Assembly (NCBI GenBank): GCA_949527715.1
Contig: CATEWF010000061.1
Span: forward strand, 1-5,903
Reading direction: 5' to 3'
DNA from: an uncultured Mycoplasmatota bacterium
Lineage (GTDB): Bacteria > Bacillota_I > Bacilli_A > Mycoplasmatales > Mycoplasmoidaceae
DNA: 5,903 nt
Shown: positions 1 through 5,631 of the stretch, piece by piece
Position numbering within the stretch: position 1 is the stretch's first letter
Layout of the letters: each line of letters starts with the position of its first letter
The notes under the pieces: model-generated
What the model saw: only the letters and a program-made list of their open reading frames with translations
Database searches by the model: none
Told to the model about the DNA's origin: nothing
Made by a program: the position numbers and the translations under genes

Positions 1-162
1 GCCTTTGATTGGAGGAGAAGGGGCATAACTTGTTTGTGGATTGATACAATACTGTCTATTTGTGTCAGCGACAGCGATACAATTATCTACAACTTGAAAA
101 TAGGAACCAATTTGTGAACAAATTTCAGCTGATGTTCTTAAGTTTACTTCTGGGTTGAGCAT
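1..162 (-). CDS. Unidentified protein, N-terminal 54 residues (runs off left edge)
   Basis: This is an open minus-strand frame that begins at an ATG whose first base is at 162 and stays open to base 1, so the C-terminus lies outside the window. The visible protein starts MLNPEVNLRTSAEICSQIGS and has three cysteines (C15, C28, C39), a small hydrophobic stretch around residues 18-32 too weak for a membrane segment, and a Pro-rich run near residue 50. I do not recognise the family. The start is supported by a TTTTATAAATG motif identical to the one at two other genes here, and by the 25-base gap after the preceding gene's stop. By position downstream of ATPase and core-like genes it may be another virion protein, but this is only context. 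Confidence 0.75.
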   Translation of the reverse strand, partial: MLNPEVNLRTSAEICSQIGSYFQVVDNCIAVADTNRQYCINPQTSYAPSPPIKG

Positions 163-170
163 TTATAAAA
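160..170 (-). promoter_or_regulatory. Late-type initiator TTTTATAAATG at start of left-edge gene
   Basis: The minus strand reads TTTATTTTTTTATAAATG into the start codon. These 18 bases are identical to those before the 333-residue gene at 4225. A T-rich run followed by TAAATG is the layout of poxvirus late promoters. Use as a promoter here is inferred from the recurrence. Confidence 0.5.
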
Positions 171-171
171 A

Positions 172-185
172 AATAAAAATTTATT
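172..185. terminator. AATAAA-aa-TTTATT inverted repeat in a gene gap
   Basis: AATAAA and its reverse complement TTTATT are separated by two bases, between the stop of the acidic protein gene and the next start. It could act as an AT-rich hairpin 3'-end signal or a poly(A) signal. In such AT-rich sequence a chance palindrome is also plausible. Confidence 0.25.
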
Positions 186-187
186 AT

Positions 188-805
188 TCAATACATATCT
201 TCAAATATTCTATTCCTTCTACGAATAGGAGCTTGTTGAATATATTCCTGTTGTGGTTGAATTTGTGGTTCTGGTTCTGGTTCTTGAAATTCTGGGGTGG
301 GAGTTTGCTGATAATTATATTCTTGAGGATAGTACTTTTTGGGTTTATTTATTTGTTTGTTAACAACTTCTTTAATCATCCGTTTCTGTTCCTTTTTCTC
401 ACGTTTATTCTTCATTTCTTCTCCTAATAGTTTCAATTGATTCAATATCTCAAGATTTATAGTTGGGTCATATCCTTGATAAGTGTTTTGACTTTTTGGA
501 GGTTTTTGGGGTTTCATTATTTTTGCTACTTTTAAAGGTCTTGACTTTTTAGGAGTTTCCTCTACTTCTTCAACTTCTTCACTTTCTTGAGTTTCTTGAG
601 TTTCTGTACTTTCTGGAGTTTCTTCTACATCTTCGATTTCTTGAGTTTCTTGAGTTTCTTGAGTTTCCAGAGGCTCAGTTCTTTTCTTTACAATATATTT
701 CCCTTCTCTTCGAGTTGGAAGTACTTCCCAATTTGGGTCATCGTGTCCATTTATCCATCTTTGAATTATGGCTAATCTTTTAGAACCAGTTAAATGTTTC
801 GACAT
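188..805 (-). CDS. Acidic, Gln/Pro-rich repeat protein of unknown function (candidate virion accessory protein)
   Basis: Complete 205-residue protein with TGA stop and an ATG in a TTTTATAAATG context. I do not recognise its family. Residues 1-45 form a compact basic/aromatic segment (WINGHDDPNWEV, then TRREGKYIVKKR). Residues 46-85 are two imperfect copies of an acidic ETQETQ...VEETP block. Residues 86-105 are Lys/Pro-rich. Residues 115-153 form a strongly charged predicted helix, possibly coiled coil (LEILNQLKLLGEEMKNKREK). Residues 155-192 are Gln/Pro/Glu-rich, and the tail is basic (RRRNR). There is no signal peptide or membrane segment. The alternating acidic and basic low-complexity layout suggests a disordered scaffold, tegument-like or DNA-associated virion protein, but this is inference from composition and from its place after the ATPase and core-like genes. 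Confidence 0.8.
   Translation of the reverse strand: MSKHLTGSKRLAIIQRWINGHDDPNWEVLPTRREGKYIVKKRTEPLETQETQETQEIEDVEETPESTETQETQESEEVEEVEETPKKSRPLKVAKIMKPQKPPKSQNTYQGYDPTINLEILNQLKLLGEEMKNKREKKEQKRMIKEVVNKQINKPKKYYPQEYNYQQTPTPEFQEPEPEPQIQPQQEYIQQAPIRRRNRIFEDMY
551..670 (-). repeat. Degenerate 9-base repeat coding acidic ETQ/EET block
   Basis: The plus strand shows runs of TTTCTTGAG units, coding tandem Glu-Thr-Gln triplets on the minus strand. The ETQETQ...VEETP segment occurs twice (about residues 48-64 and 68-85), which points to internal duplication by slippage or unequal exchange. The repeats stay in frame. Confidence 0.75.
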
Positions 806-813
806 TTATAAAA
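803..813 (-). promoter_or_regulatory. Late-type initiator TTTTATAAATG at start of acidic protein gene
   Basis: The minus strand reads TTATTATTTTATAAATG into the start codon, within a 24-base gap after the preceding stop. The last 11 bases are identical to those at the starts at 162 and 4225. Confidence 0.5.
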
Positions 814-829
814 TAATAAAATAATTTTT

Positions 830-1156
830 TTAACCAAGTTGTTTAGCTTTACCGCTCGAAAATGCTCCTTTAATAGGTTTACCTAAACGTCCTTGTGCAT
901 AATCATTAATTCTTTTTAAGGTATTTTTAACTCTTCCAGTTGGCATGAAATCTATTGCCGTATCTGCCACGTCGGCGAATTTATTTCTTGTATTTTCAGA
1001 CATATATCTATAACCTATTTTTCTAGCTGCTCTTCCGATTATTCCTGCCTTTTTATTTGCATAATTATGTATTATTCTTCCTTGTATACCATAATTTAAA
1101 GGATTCATATATCCTCCAACAGTAAGCGCTCCTCGTACTAAACTTTTAAAAACCAT
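830..1156 (-). CDS. Small strongly basic protein, candidate virion core or pVI-like protein
   Basis: A 108-residue protein beginning MVFKSLVRGALTVGGYMN. The longer frame to 1180 depends on a TTG codon and would overlap the ATPase stop, so the ATG at 1156 is preferred; it leaves a 16-base gap. Composition is about 20 Lys/Arg against 5 Asp/Glu, with no Cys and no clear membrane span. It is rich in Gly and in short basic helices (KKAGIIGRAARKIGYRY, RVKNTLKRIND). A short hydrophobic/amphipathic N-terminus ends in a Gly-Gly at residues 14-15, which resembles sites cut by adenain/Ulp1-type proteases, although the P4 residue is Thr rather than the adenain Met/Ile/Leu. Adenoviruses and Polintons encode small basic core or membrane-lytic proteins near such genes, so that role is inferred; no homology was recognised. 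Confidence 0.75.
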   Translation of the reverse strand: MVFKSLVRGALTVGGYMNPLNYGIQGRIIHNYANKKAGIIGRAARKIGYRYMSENTRNKFADVADTAIDFMPTGRVKNTLKRINDYAQGRLGKPIKGAFSSGKAKQLG

Positions 1157-1172
1157 TTTGTATGAAAATAAA

Positions 1173-2030
1173 TTATTCAAAATAATACTTATTTGCCGTT
1201 ATATTCATAATAAACTTGTCATGTGGTTCTCTATGTTTTAAATATTCTTGCACAGTTTGCTTTGTATCTAGATTATTATTTGTTTGTTGTAATAAAGAAG
1301 TGAAATCTTCTTCAGAATATCCACTATAACATATAATATCTGTAGCCATACGTTTTGCATTAATATGAACAAAACTAATCGTTTGAAAAGCCATAATACA
1401 CGTTATATTAAAATGTCGAGTTTTTGTTAATAATCGAATAAATTCAGAATTTCCATTTTTCAATAAATCACTACCAGCGCAATCATCTAAAATTATTAGT
1501 GTATTGTAAGGATATGATGCAGTATCATACTTAATTAATTTTTGAGCAATATAGATGATTCTATCTTCCAAATCTTTTAAATCATGTTTCTCAATTAATC
1601 TTCTCATTTCATCAGATGTTTCTTTCATTTTCGATAAGACATGCTTAACCATTGCATAGTATTTGACTTTTCTTTTCAAATGTTTAGCTAAAATTGACAT
1701 TAATTCACTCTCAGAAACATATTCAATTTTCGATTTAATTTCTTTATTCAAAACTTCTGCAGTTTTATCCATTTTACCAGATGTTGAACAAAATATAATT
1801 TTGTCGTAATAAGGATGTTTAAATAAACGCTCAGTTATCATTATATGACGCCAAATCCAAAAACTTTTTCCTGAACCTGGTCTACCAATTAAGAAATAAA
1901 TTCCGTTTGTACTAAATGGATATGATTCTGAAAGGGGTTTTATTAGAGCTCCTTCAATTTCTCTTTGATTTTTTTTCATTGAATCTAATATTAATTTTTC
2001 CACAATTTTTATAATATTACCGTTTTTCAT
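1173..2030 (-). CDS. A32-like (FtsK/HerA superfamily) genome-packaging ATPase
   Basis: A 285-residue P-loop ATPase, close to the usual length of Polinton and virophage packaging ATPases. Walker A is GRPGSGKS at residues 49-56, preceded by the strand IYFLI. Walker B is NTLIILDDCA at 176-185, with D182/D183. A downstream strand ends in AFQT (Q216), matching the conserved sensor Gln of HerA/FtsK and A32-type enzymes. The segment between, about residues 90-170, is Lys/Glu-rich and helical. The enzyme is expected to hydrolyse ATP to translocate the viral genome into preformed capsids. It lies 10 bases after the integrase stop and 16 before the next ATG, in the same direction. The start at 2030 is an ATG in an AACTAAATG context. 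Family assignment is firm; packaging role follows from the family. Confidence 0.93.
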   Translation of the reverse strand: MKNGNIIKIVEKLILDSMKKNQREIEGALIKPLSESYPFSTNGIYFLIGRPGSGKSFWIWRHIMITERLFKHPYYDKIIFCSTSGKMDKTAEVLNKEIKSKIEYVSESELMSILAKHLKRKVKYYAMVKHVLSKMKETSDEMRRLIEKHDLKDLEDRIIYIAQKLIKYDTASYPYNTLIILDDCAGSDLLKNGNSEFIRLLTKTRHFNITCIMAFQTISFVHINAKRMATDIICYSGYSEEDFTSLLQQTNNNLDTKQTVQEYLKHREPHDKFIMNITANKYYFE

Positions 2031-2037
2031 TTAGTTA
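2028..2037 (-). promoter_or_regulatory. TAAATG initiator-like motif at packaging ATPase start
   Basis: The minus strand reads AATAACTAAATG. It keeps the TAAATG core but lacks the TATA extension and the T-run seen at stronger examples. The whole gap to the integrase stop is only 10 bases, so any promoter extends into the integrase 3' end. Confidence 0.3.
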
Positions 2038-2040
2038 TTT

Positions 2041-3213
2041 TTAAAACCATTTCCTGATTTTTGGAGGTATTGGTTTTTTCTTTGACTCGTTAACCCAGAA
2101 TTCTCTTTCCATTCTAGATAATTTTGTTTGATTTCCTTCTCTCATATAACTAGCTGGAATATCATCTCTGGTATTATTTTCACGAGTTATATTATAGTGG
2201 TCATTTTTGGCATTATAACTATTTATTTTTATAACATTTTCTCTCTTATCGTTTTTCAAATTTTTGGCCATAGGTACATTACTCTTAGCTCTGACCAGAC
2301 GATATCCTGGATAATCATTAACTGCTAAATTTTTAGCCCTCACTTTAAACATATTTCCTGAATAGGAATCTACAGTATATGCTTCATTACTGACATTTGA
2401 CCTTTTCTTATCAAAAGGACTTTTTCCAACAACTATTTGTACTTTTTCCCCTGGCTTAAAATCATATGGAACAGTATCTGTTTTCTTTTTTTGAATATAT
2501 TCCCTTTCATCTTCTTCGGTGAATTCATTTGGTGATTTTCCGATTGTTCTATGGGTTGTATTATTATAACTACTAATTAATGACTGCATTATTTTTGGGT
2601 TAATAGCATTTGGATTTGGTAATCGAGAAAATTCTTCTTTATAATTACCATCCTTATCAAGTTTATCCCACAATGTATTATCTATTAACCCTCTTTTATA
2701 TGCCATATCTCTAATTGTCCTCATAAACCGATTAATTATACCTAAATTATTATGATTATCATCAGTAGTTGTCGTATAATGAATATTATGATTTTTCATC
2801 CAATCAAGTACTTCATTTGATAAATATGCAGCATCTTGGTCTGACATAATTGATTTAACATTTGGCTCCTGTTTAATAAAAATATTTAAAGCAGCCTTCA
2901 CCTGTTGAGCTCCCTTACCTCTCATTAAATAAGCAAATGCTTTACGAGTATTTACATTTATTAGCATTAAATAATTAACTCCATTTTTTTGAGGTTGATT
3001 TATAAATGTATCCATTTGATATGCGCCTGATGTTTTAGAAACAATAGGAATAAATTTTGCTGGTGGAACCTTTTGGTCATGAATAACTTTATTTTTCAAA
3101 AATTCATTAATTTCTTTTTTAGTATATCCTTCTTTTAATGCGTGTGGACTGAACTTTTTATATGTATTGAATGGATTTTCCTGATATATTTGTTTTAATG
3201 ATTTTTTTGACAT
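2041..3213 (-). CDS. Retrovirus-like (rve) integrase of Polinton type, with catalytic Glu replaced by Asn
   Basis: A 390-residue protein with an RNase H-fold integrase core at about residues 55-230. The first catalytic Asp is D68 (AYQMDTF) and the second is D125 (MSDQDAAY). The third position, 35 residues further on, is N161 in LGIINRFMRTIRD, where retroviral and Polinton enzymes have Glu (HIV GVVES). The family-typical YNNTTHRTIGKSPNEF follows at 216-231, and an SH3-like C-terminal domain (FKPGEKVQIVVGK...YTVDSYSGNMFKVRA) lies at 252-293. No HHCC zinc finger is visible; the N-terminus is a short helical segment. No chromodomain is evident, and a basic tail of about 80 residues ends PIPPKIRKWF. 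The family normally performs 3'-end processing and strand transfer of the element's DNA. Whether this copy is catalytic is open because of N161. It lies between the candidate penton and ATPase genes with 10-base gaps. Confidence 0.93.
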   Translation of the reverse strand: MSKKSLKQIYQENPFNTYKKFSPHALKEGYTKKEINEFLKNKVIHDQKVPPAKFIPIVSKTSGAYQMDTFINQPQKNGVNYLMLINVNTRKAFAYLMRGKGAQQVKAALNIFIKQEPNVKSIMSDQDAAYLSNEVLDWMKNHNIHYTTTTDDNHNNLGIINRFMRTIRDMAYKRGLIDNTLWDKLDKDGNYKEEFSRLPNPNAINPKIMQSLISSYNNTTHRTIGKSPNEFTEEDEREYIQKKKTDTVPYDFKPGEKVQIVVGKSPFDKKRSNVSNEAYTVDSYSGNMFKVRAKNLAVNDYPGYRLVRAKSNVPMAKNLKNDKRENVIKINSYNAKNDHYNITRENNTRDDIPASYMREGNQTKLSRMEREFWVNESKKKPIPPKIRKWF

Positions 3214-3221
3214 TTATATTT
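3211..3221 (-). promoter_or_regulatory. TATAAATG initiator-like motif at integrase start
   Basis: The minus strand reads TTAATTAAATATAAATG into the integrase ATG, in the 10-base gap after the preceding gene. The TATAAATG core is shared with three other genes, but the upstream T-run is absent, so its strength or timing may differ. Confidence 0.4.
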
Positions 3222-3223
3222 AA

Positions 3224-4225
3224 TTAAAGGTTCAAAGTCTTATTAAATGGAAGGAACTGCATTTCAATACAAAAGCTTTCATTTTTTGGGAATTTAATAG
3301 GTACTTTATAATTTCTGGCGCTATAAAGTTCAATCCAAAATCTTTGGTCTGTTGATTGTAGTTTAAAATATTTAATTGGGTCGAAATAAACATTCGAATT
3401 ACCTATATACAAATGATTACATTGTTCTCCTATTGATGAAAAAACTTTGCATGAATGACGGTCCCAAACATTATCGAAAACTAATTTTTCAAAATATTCA
3501 TAATTTCCAAATACATTATTTTCTGTTGGACCAGCTCCAATATTGAAAACATCTCTAAAATCATCATTAACAGTTTTTAGTCGAAACAATACCATGTAAT
3601 TATCATTCATATTTGTATTTCTTGGTGAATATATTATTTCATGAAAACCTTTATCATCATAATATCCATCTGTTTGAATATCTCGATTTAAAATATCTGA
3701 ATCACTTTGATTAAACAATGCTTTATTATCTGTCCACCAATGATTAATATGTGATTTTAACGATTCATTAACTGAATTAAATAATCCTCTTAAATCACCT
3801 TCAGTTGATAACCAGTCAATTACTTTAATAACATTAACATTATAATCTTCATCTATATTATATTTTGGAGTTTGGTCTTCTTTTAAAGCTCTTAATTCAT
3901 ATATTATTTCTTTAATACTTTCGGTTTTTAAATCATTTTTAATTTTTGAAAATATTTTTTTTGTACATTTAACAATTTCTAAAGAAAACTCTAATTTACG
4001 CCTACGTGCAACAAGCCAAATATCTCTTATTCCTACAATAATTTCACCATTATTCGAAGTAATCCAATTACCTGGAAAGTTGAAATAATATCTATTCATT
4101 TTATATGGGTCTTGTTCTGAGTCATCTAAAAAGTAAGCATATTCAAGTGGTAAAGATGTAATTACATCTTCAACGATGTTATCCTTATTTGGAAATTGTG
4201 TTTTTACTCTTGGAGGTAAATCCAT
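3224..4225 (-). CDS. Candidate minor capsid (penton) protein, beta-rich
   Basis: Complete 333-residue protein starting MDLPPRVKTQFPNK. No enzymatic motif, signal peptide or membrane segment is visible. Predicted beta-strands cluster at residues 44-87 (YYFNFPGNWI, EIIVGIRDIWLVARRRKLEFSLEIVKC) and at 208-333 (NYMVLFRLKTV, KLVFDNVWDRHSCKVFSSIG, NHLYIGNSNVYFDPIKYFKLQ, RFWIELYS, SFCIEMQFL), with a charged helical insert at about 90-190. This pattern fits one or two jelly-roll-type domains. The VWDRHSC...YIG...FDPIKYFKL segment and the C-terminal strands remind me of a family found in Polinton-like elements, but I cannot confirm this. At 333 residues it is short for a double jelly-roll major capsid protein, and its place next to the protease suits the minor capsid protein of these elements. 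It starts at an ATG in TTTATTTTTTTATAAATG. Confidence 0.5.
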   Translation of the reverse strand: MDLPPRVKTQFPNKDNIVEDVITSLPLEYAYFLDDSEQDPYKMNRYYFNFPGNWITSNNGEIIVGIRDIWLVARRRKLEFSLEIVKCTKKIFSKIKNDLKTESIKEIIYELRALKEDQTPKYNIDEDYNVNVIKVIDWLSTEGDLRGLFNSVNESLKSHINHWWTDNKALFNQSDSDILNRDIQTDGYYDDKGFHEIIYSPRNTNMNDNYMVLFRLKTVNDDFRDVFNIGAGPTENNVFGNYEYFEKLVFDNVWDRHSCKVFSSIGEQCNHLYIGNSNVYFDPIKYFKLQSTDQRFWIELYSARNYKVPIKFPKNESFCIEMQFLPFNKTLNL

Positions 4226-4233
4226 TTATAAAA
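4223..4233 (-). promoter_or_regulatory. Late-type initiator TTTTATAAATG at candidate penton gene
   Basis: The minus strand reads TTTATTTTTTTATAAATG into the start, 18 bases identical to those at the left-edge gene start (162). Two different genes sharing this many bases directly at the ATG argues for a conserved control element. Confidence 0.55.
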
Positions 4234-4234
4234 A

Positions 4235-4246
4235 AATAAATTTATT
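4235..4246. terminator. Perfect palindrome AATAAATTTATT just after protease gene
   Basis: This 12-base perfect palindrome overlaps the first base read after the protease stop region and holds AATAAA on both strands. It could serve as a poly(A) signal or hairpin 3' end for the protease transcript. A similar AATAAA-aa-TTTATT lies at 172-185. AT-rich chance remains possible. Confidence 0.3.
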
Positions 4247-5595
4247 CATCTTCGTCTACTTTTTAATTTAGGTACTCCAGATTCTTCACCGTCATGAATA
4301 TTCCAATAACTATACATATATGCTTTGGCTAAATTATCCCATCCATGACTTTCGAAATAATCATATGTATTTTGTTCATTTTCAGCTTTTTTACTGATTT
4401 TTTTAACTCGTGGTTGTTTAACTTCTACAACTTTTTTAGCTAGGTTTTTTTTTAAAATATTAGGATTTACAGAATAAGTATTGCCAGGTCTCAAATATTT
4501 TCTTAAAGTGTCTTGAATATGCTTTCTAATTTTGTCTGTATCTTCTTGTGTAAAATTTTGAGGTTGATTCAAAAGAAATCGTTTAGCATATTCCATAACA
4601 AAAATTCCGCAATCATATCCATTATCCTCATGTTGATGTGGGCCAACAATCATTTTCGTTTGTTGAATAGTTCTCCCTATATTTTTACGATAGAATGGCT
4701 TAATTAAATTAATAATTCCTGTAAATCTAGGATTGTCTGAAGACGTCGAGTCAAATTGAGAATCATAAATTGAAATTTTGTCTTCATTCGGAGTTATAAT
4801 AACTAAAATCCAATGTGTATTATTATAACAATATGGAAACATGAAATAGTCAAAAATACCAATATTTTTACCTTCGAAAATATCGAATTTATTTATTTTT
4901 GTGTATTCTTTACCTTCCAATACTTTTTTAAAATAAGGACCTATATAACCAATCTTTCTAGTATCTGATGGAGGACGACTTTGATTAATTAATTTGACAT
5001 AAGCATCGATAGCTTCATCATCTACCCATTTTTCAGGTTCTAACGAATCTAAAGCTAGTTGACTAACGAATATCTTTTTAGGTGGATGAAGTGGAGTTGG
5101 AGGCGGAGATGAATGACGTGATGGTGGAAGTGGAGGTGGAGATGAATGACGTGATGGTGGAAGTGGAGGTGGAGATGAATGACGCGATGGTGGAAGTTTT
5201 ATGGGTTTTTCTTCTTCTAATTCAATATCTTCTTTGTCTTCAGGAAGAGTTCTAACTTTTTTTAACTTTAATTTAACTGATGCTGTTGATTTTTTAGCCT
5301 TTTCCTCAATTTTATTTAATAATTTATTAGTTGTTTTTCTAATAGCTGGTGTATATCTCCTAGTTTCATATTTAGGTGTATATGCGCTGCCTTCTTTTTG
5401 AAATATATCACAATAATCTTTAACTGTGAAACCACGTTTTTTACGTTTATATTCATTTGTAATTCTTTCTCTTACCATTTGTTTTAGCTCTGTACATAAA
5501 TAGTTTCCTAAATAAGTGAATCCAGGCAATTGTAAAATTTCTTTTTTATTCAAACTACATATAGTCCTATTGAGTGGTAGTTCTGTTATTTTCAT
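4246..5595 (-). CDS. Ulp1/adenain-type (C48) maturation cysteine protease with basic N-terminal module
   Basis: A 449-residue protein. The catalytic domain spans roughly residues 175-370: His261-Trp262 in NNTHWILVII, Asp278 in ISIYDSQ (17 residues later, as in yeast Ulp1), and Cys329 in NGYDCGIFVMEYA. Q321 in GPHQHEDNGYDCG is the likely oxyanion Gln, although it sits two residues further from Cys than in Ulp1. In Polintons and adenoviruses this enzyme cuts capsid and core proteins during virion maturation. The N-terminal 130 residues are extra: residues 40-75 hold a basic module (KKRGFTVKDYCDIF) also found in the right-edge protein, then a Lys-rich segment, an acidic stretch (EDIELEEEK) and three 11-residue LPPSRHSSPPP repeats at about 134-167. 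The 80-residue tail is basic and ends SRRR. The ATG context is AACAAATG, without the TATAAATG motif. Confidence 0.93.
   Translation of the reverse strand: MKITELPLNRTICSLNKKEILQLPGFTYLGNYLCTELKQMVRERITNEYKRKKRGFTVKDYCDIFQKEGSAYTPKYETRRYTPAIRKTTNKLLNKIEEKAKKSTASVKLKLKKVRTLPEDKEDIELEEEKPIKLPPSRHSSPPPLPPSRHSSPPPLPPSRHSSPPPTPLHPPKKIFVSQLALDSLEPEKWVDDEAIDAYVKLINQSRPPSDTRKIGYIGPYFKKVLEGKEYTKINKFDIFEGKNIGIFDYFMFPYCYNNTHWILVIITPNEDKISIYDSQFDSTSSDNPRFTGIINLIKPFYRKNIGRTIQQTKMIVGPHQHEDNGYDCGIFVMEYAKRFLLNQPQNFTQEDTDKIRKHIQDTLRKYLRPGNTYSVNPNILKKNLAKKVVEVKQPRVKKISKKAENEQNTYDYFESHGWDNLAKAYMYSYWNIHDGEESGVPKLKSRRR
5098..5196 (-). repeat. Three tandem 33-base repeats coding LPPSRHSSPPP
   Basis: Units lie at 5098-5130, 5131-5163 and 5164-5196 and differ from each other at only two positions (5104 and the GTG/GCG difference at 5182-5184), so they are recent or homogenised. 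They form an in-frame Pro/Ser/His/Arg linker between the protease N-terminal module and its catalytic domain. They are directly adjacent with no spacers. The run is locally GC-richer than its surroundings. Confidence 0.95.
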
Positions 5596-5615
5596 TTGTT
5601 AACTAAAAAAATTAT

Positions 5616-5630
5616 TCACAAAGTTGTCAT
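5616..5630 (-). other. Four-codon upstream ORF in the protease leader
   Basis: The gap before the protease holds TAAAATG followed by ACA ACT TTG TGA on the minus strand, a short ORF ending 20 bases upstream of the protease ATG. If transcripts start upstream of it, it could lower or time protease translation. It may be chance. Confidence 0.25.
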
Positions 5631-5631
5631 T

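Noticed and set aside
155..775. Plus-strand frames rich in Phe/Leu/Ser opposite the acidic protein gene
   Set aside because: They are antisense to a Glu/Lys/Gln-rich gene, whose codons read as Phe, Leu and Ser on the other strand. Their apparent hydrophobicity is a composition effect.
1157..1180. Upstream TTG start extending the basic protein by 8 residues
   Set aside because: It would overlap the ATPase stop and needs a non-ATG start, unlikely in a eukaryotic virus-like genome where the other visible starts are ATG.
2128..2328. Plus-strand frame opposite the integrase C-terminus
   Set aside because: Antisense shadow with no motif; the minus-strand integrase continues through it with its C-terminal domain and tail.
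3224..4225. Major capsid protein
   Set aside because: At 333 residues it is well short of the usual double jelly-roll major capsid protein of this group; the minor capsid protein fits better.
5098..5180. GGAGG strings as bacterial ribosome binding sites
   Set aside because: They lie on the non-coding strand of the repeat and precede no gene; no real start in the window has a Shine-Dalgarno sequence.
5098..5196. CRISPR-like repeat array
   Set aside because: The 33-base units are directly adjacent with no spacers and are in frame within the protease.
4513..5401. Plus-strand frames opposite the protease
   Set aside because: The minus strand codes a clear C48 catalytic domain and N-terminal module here, and the plus frames show no recognisable features.
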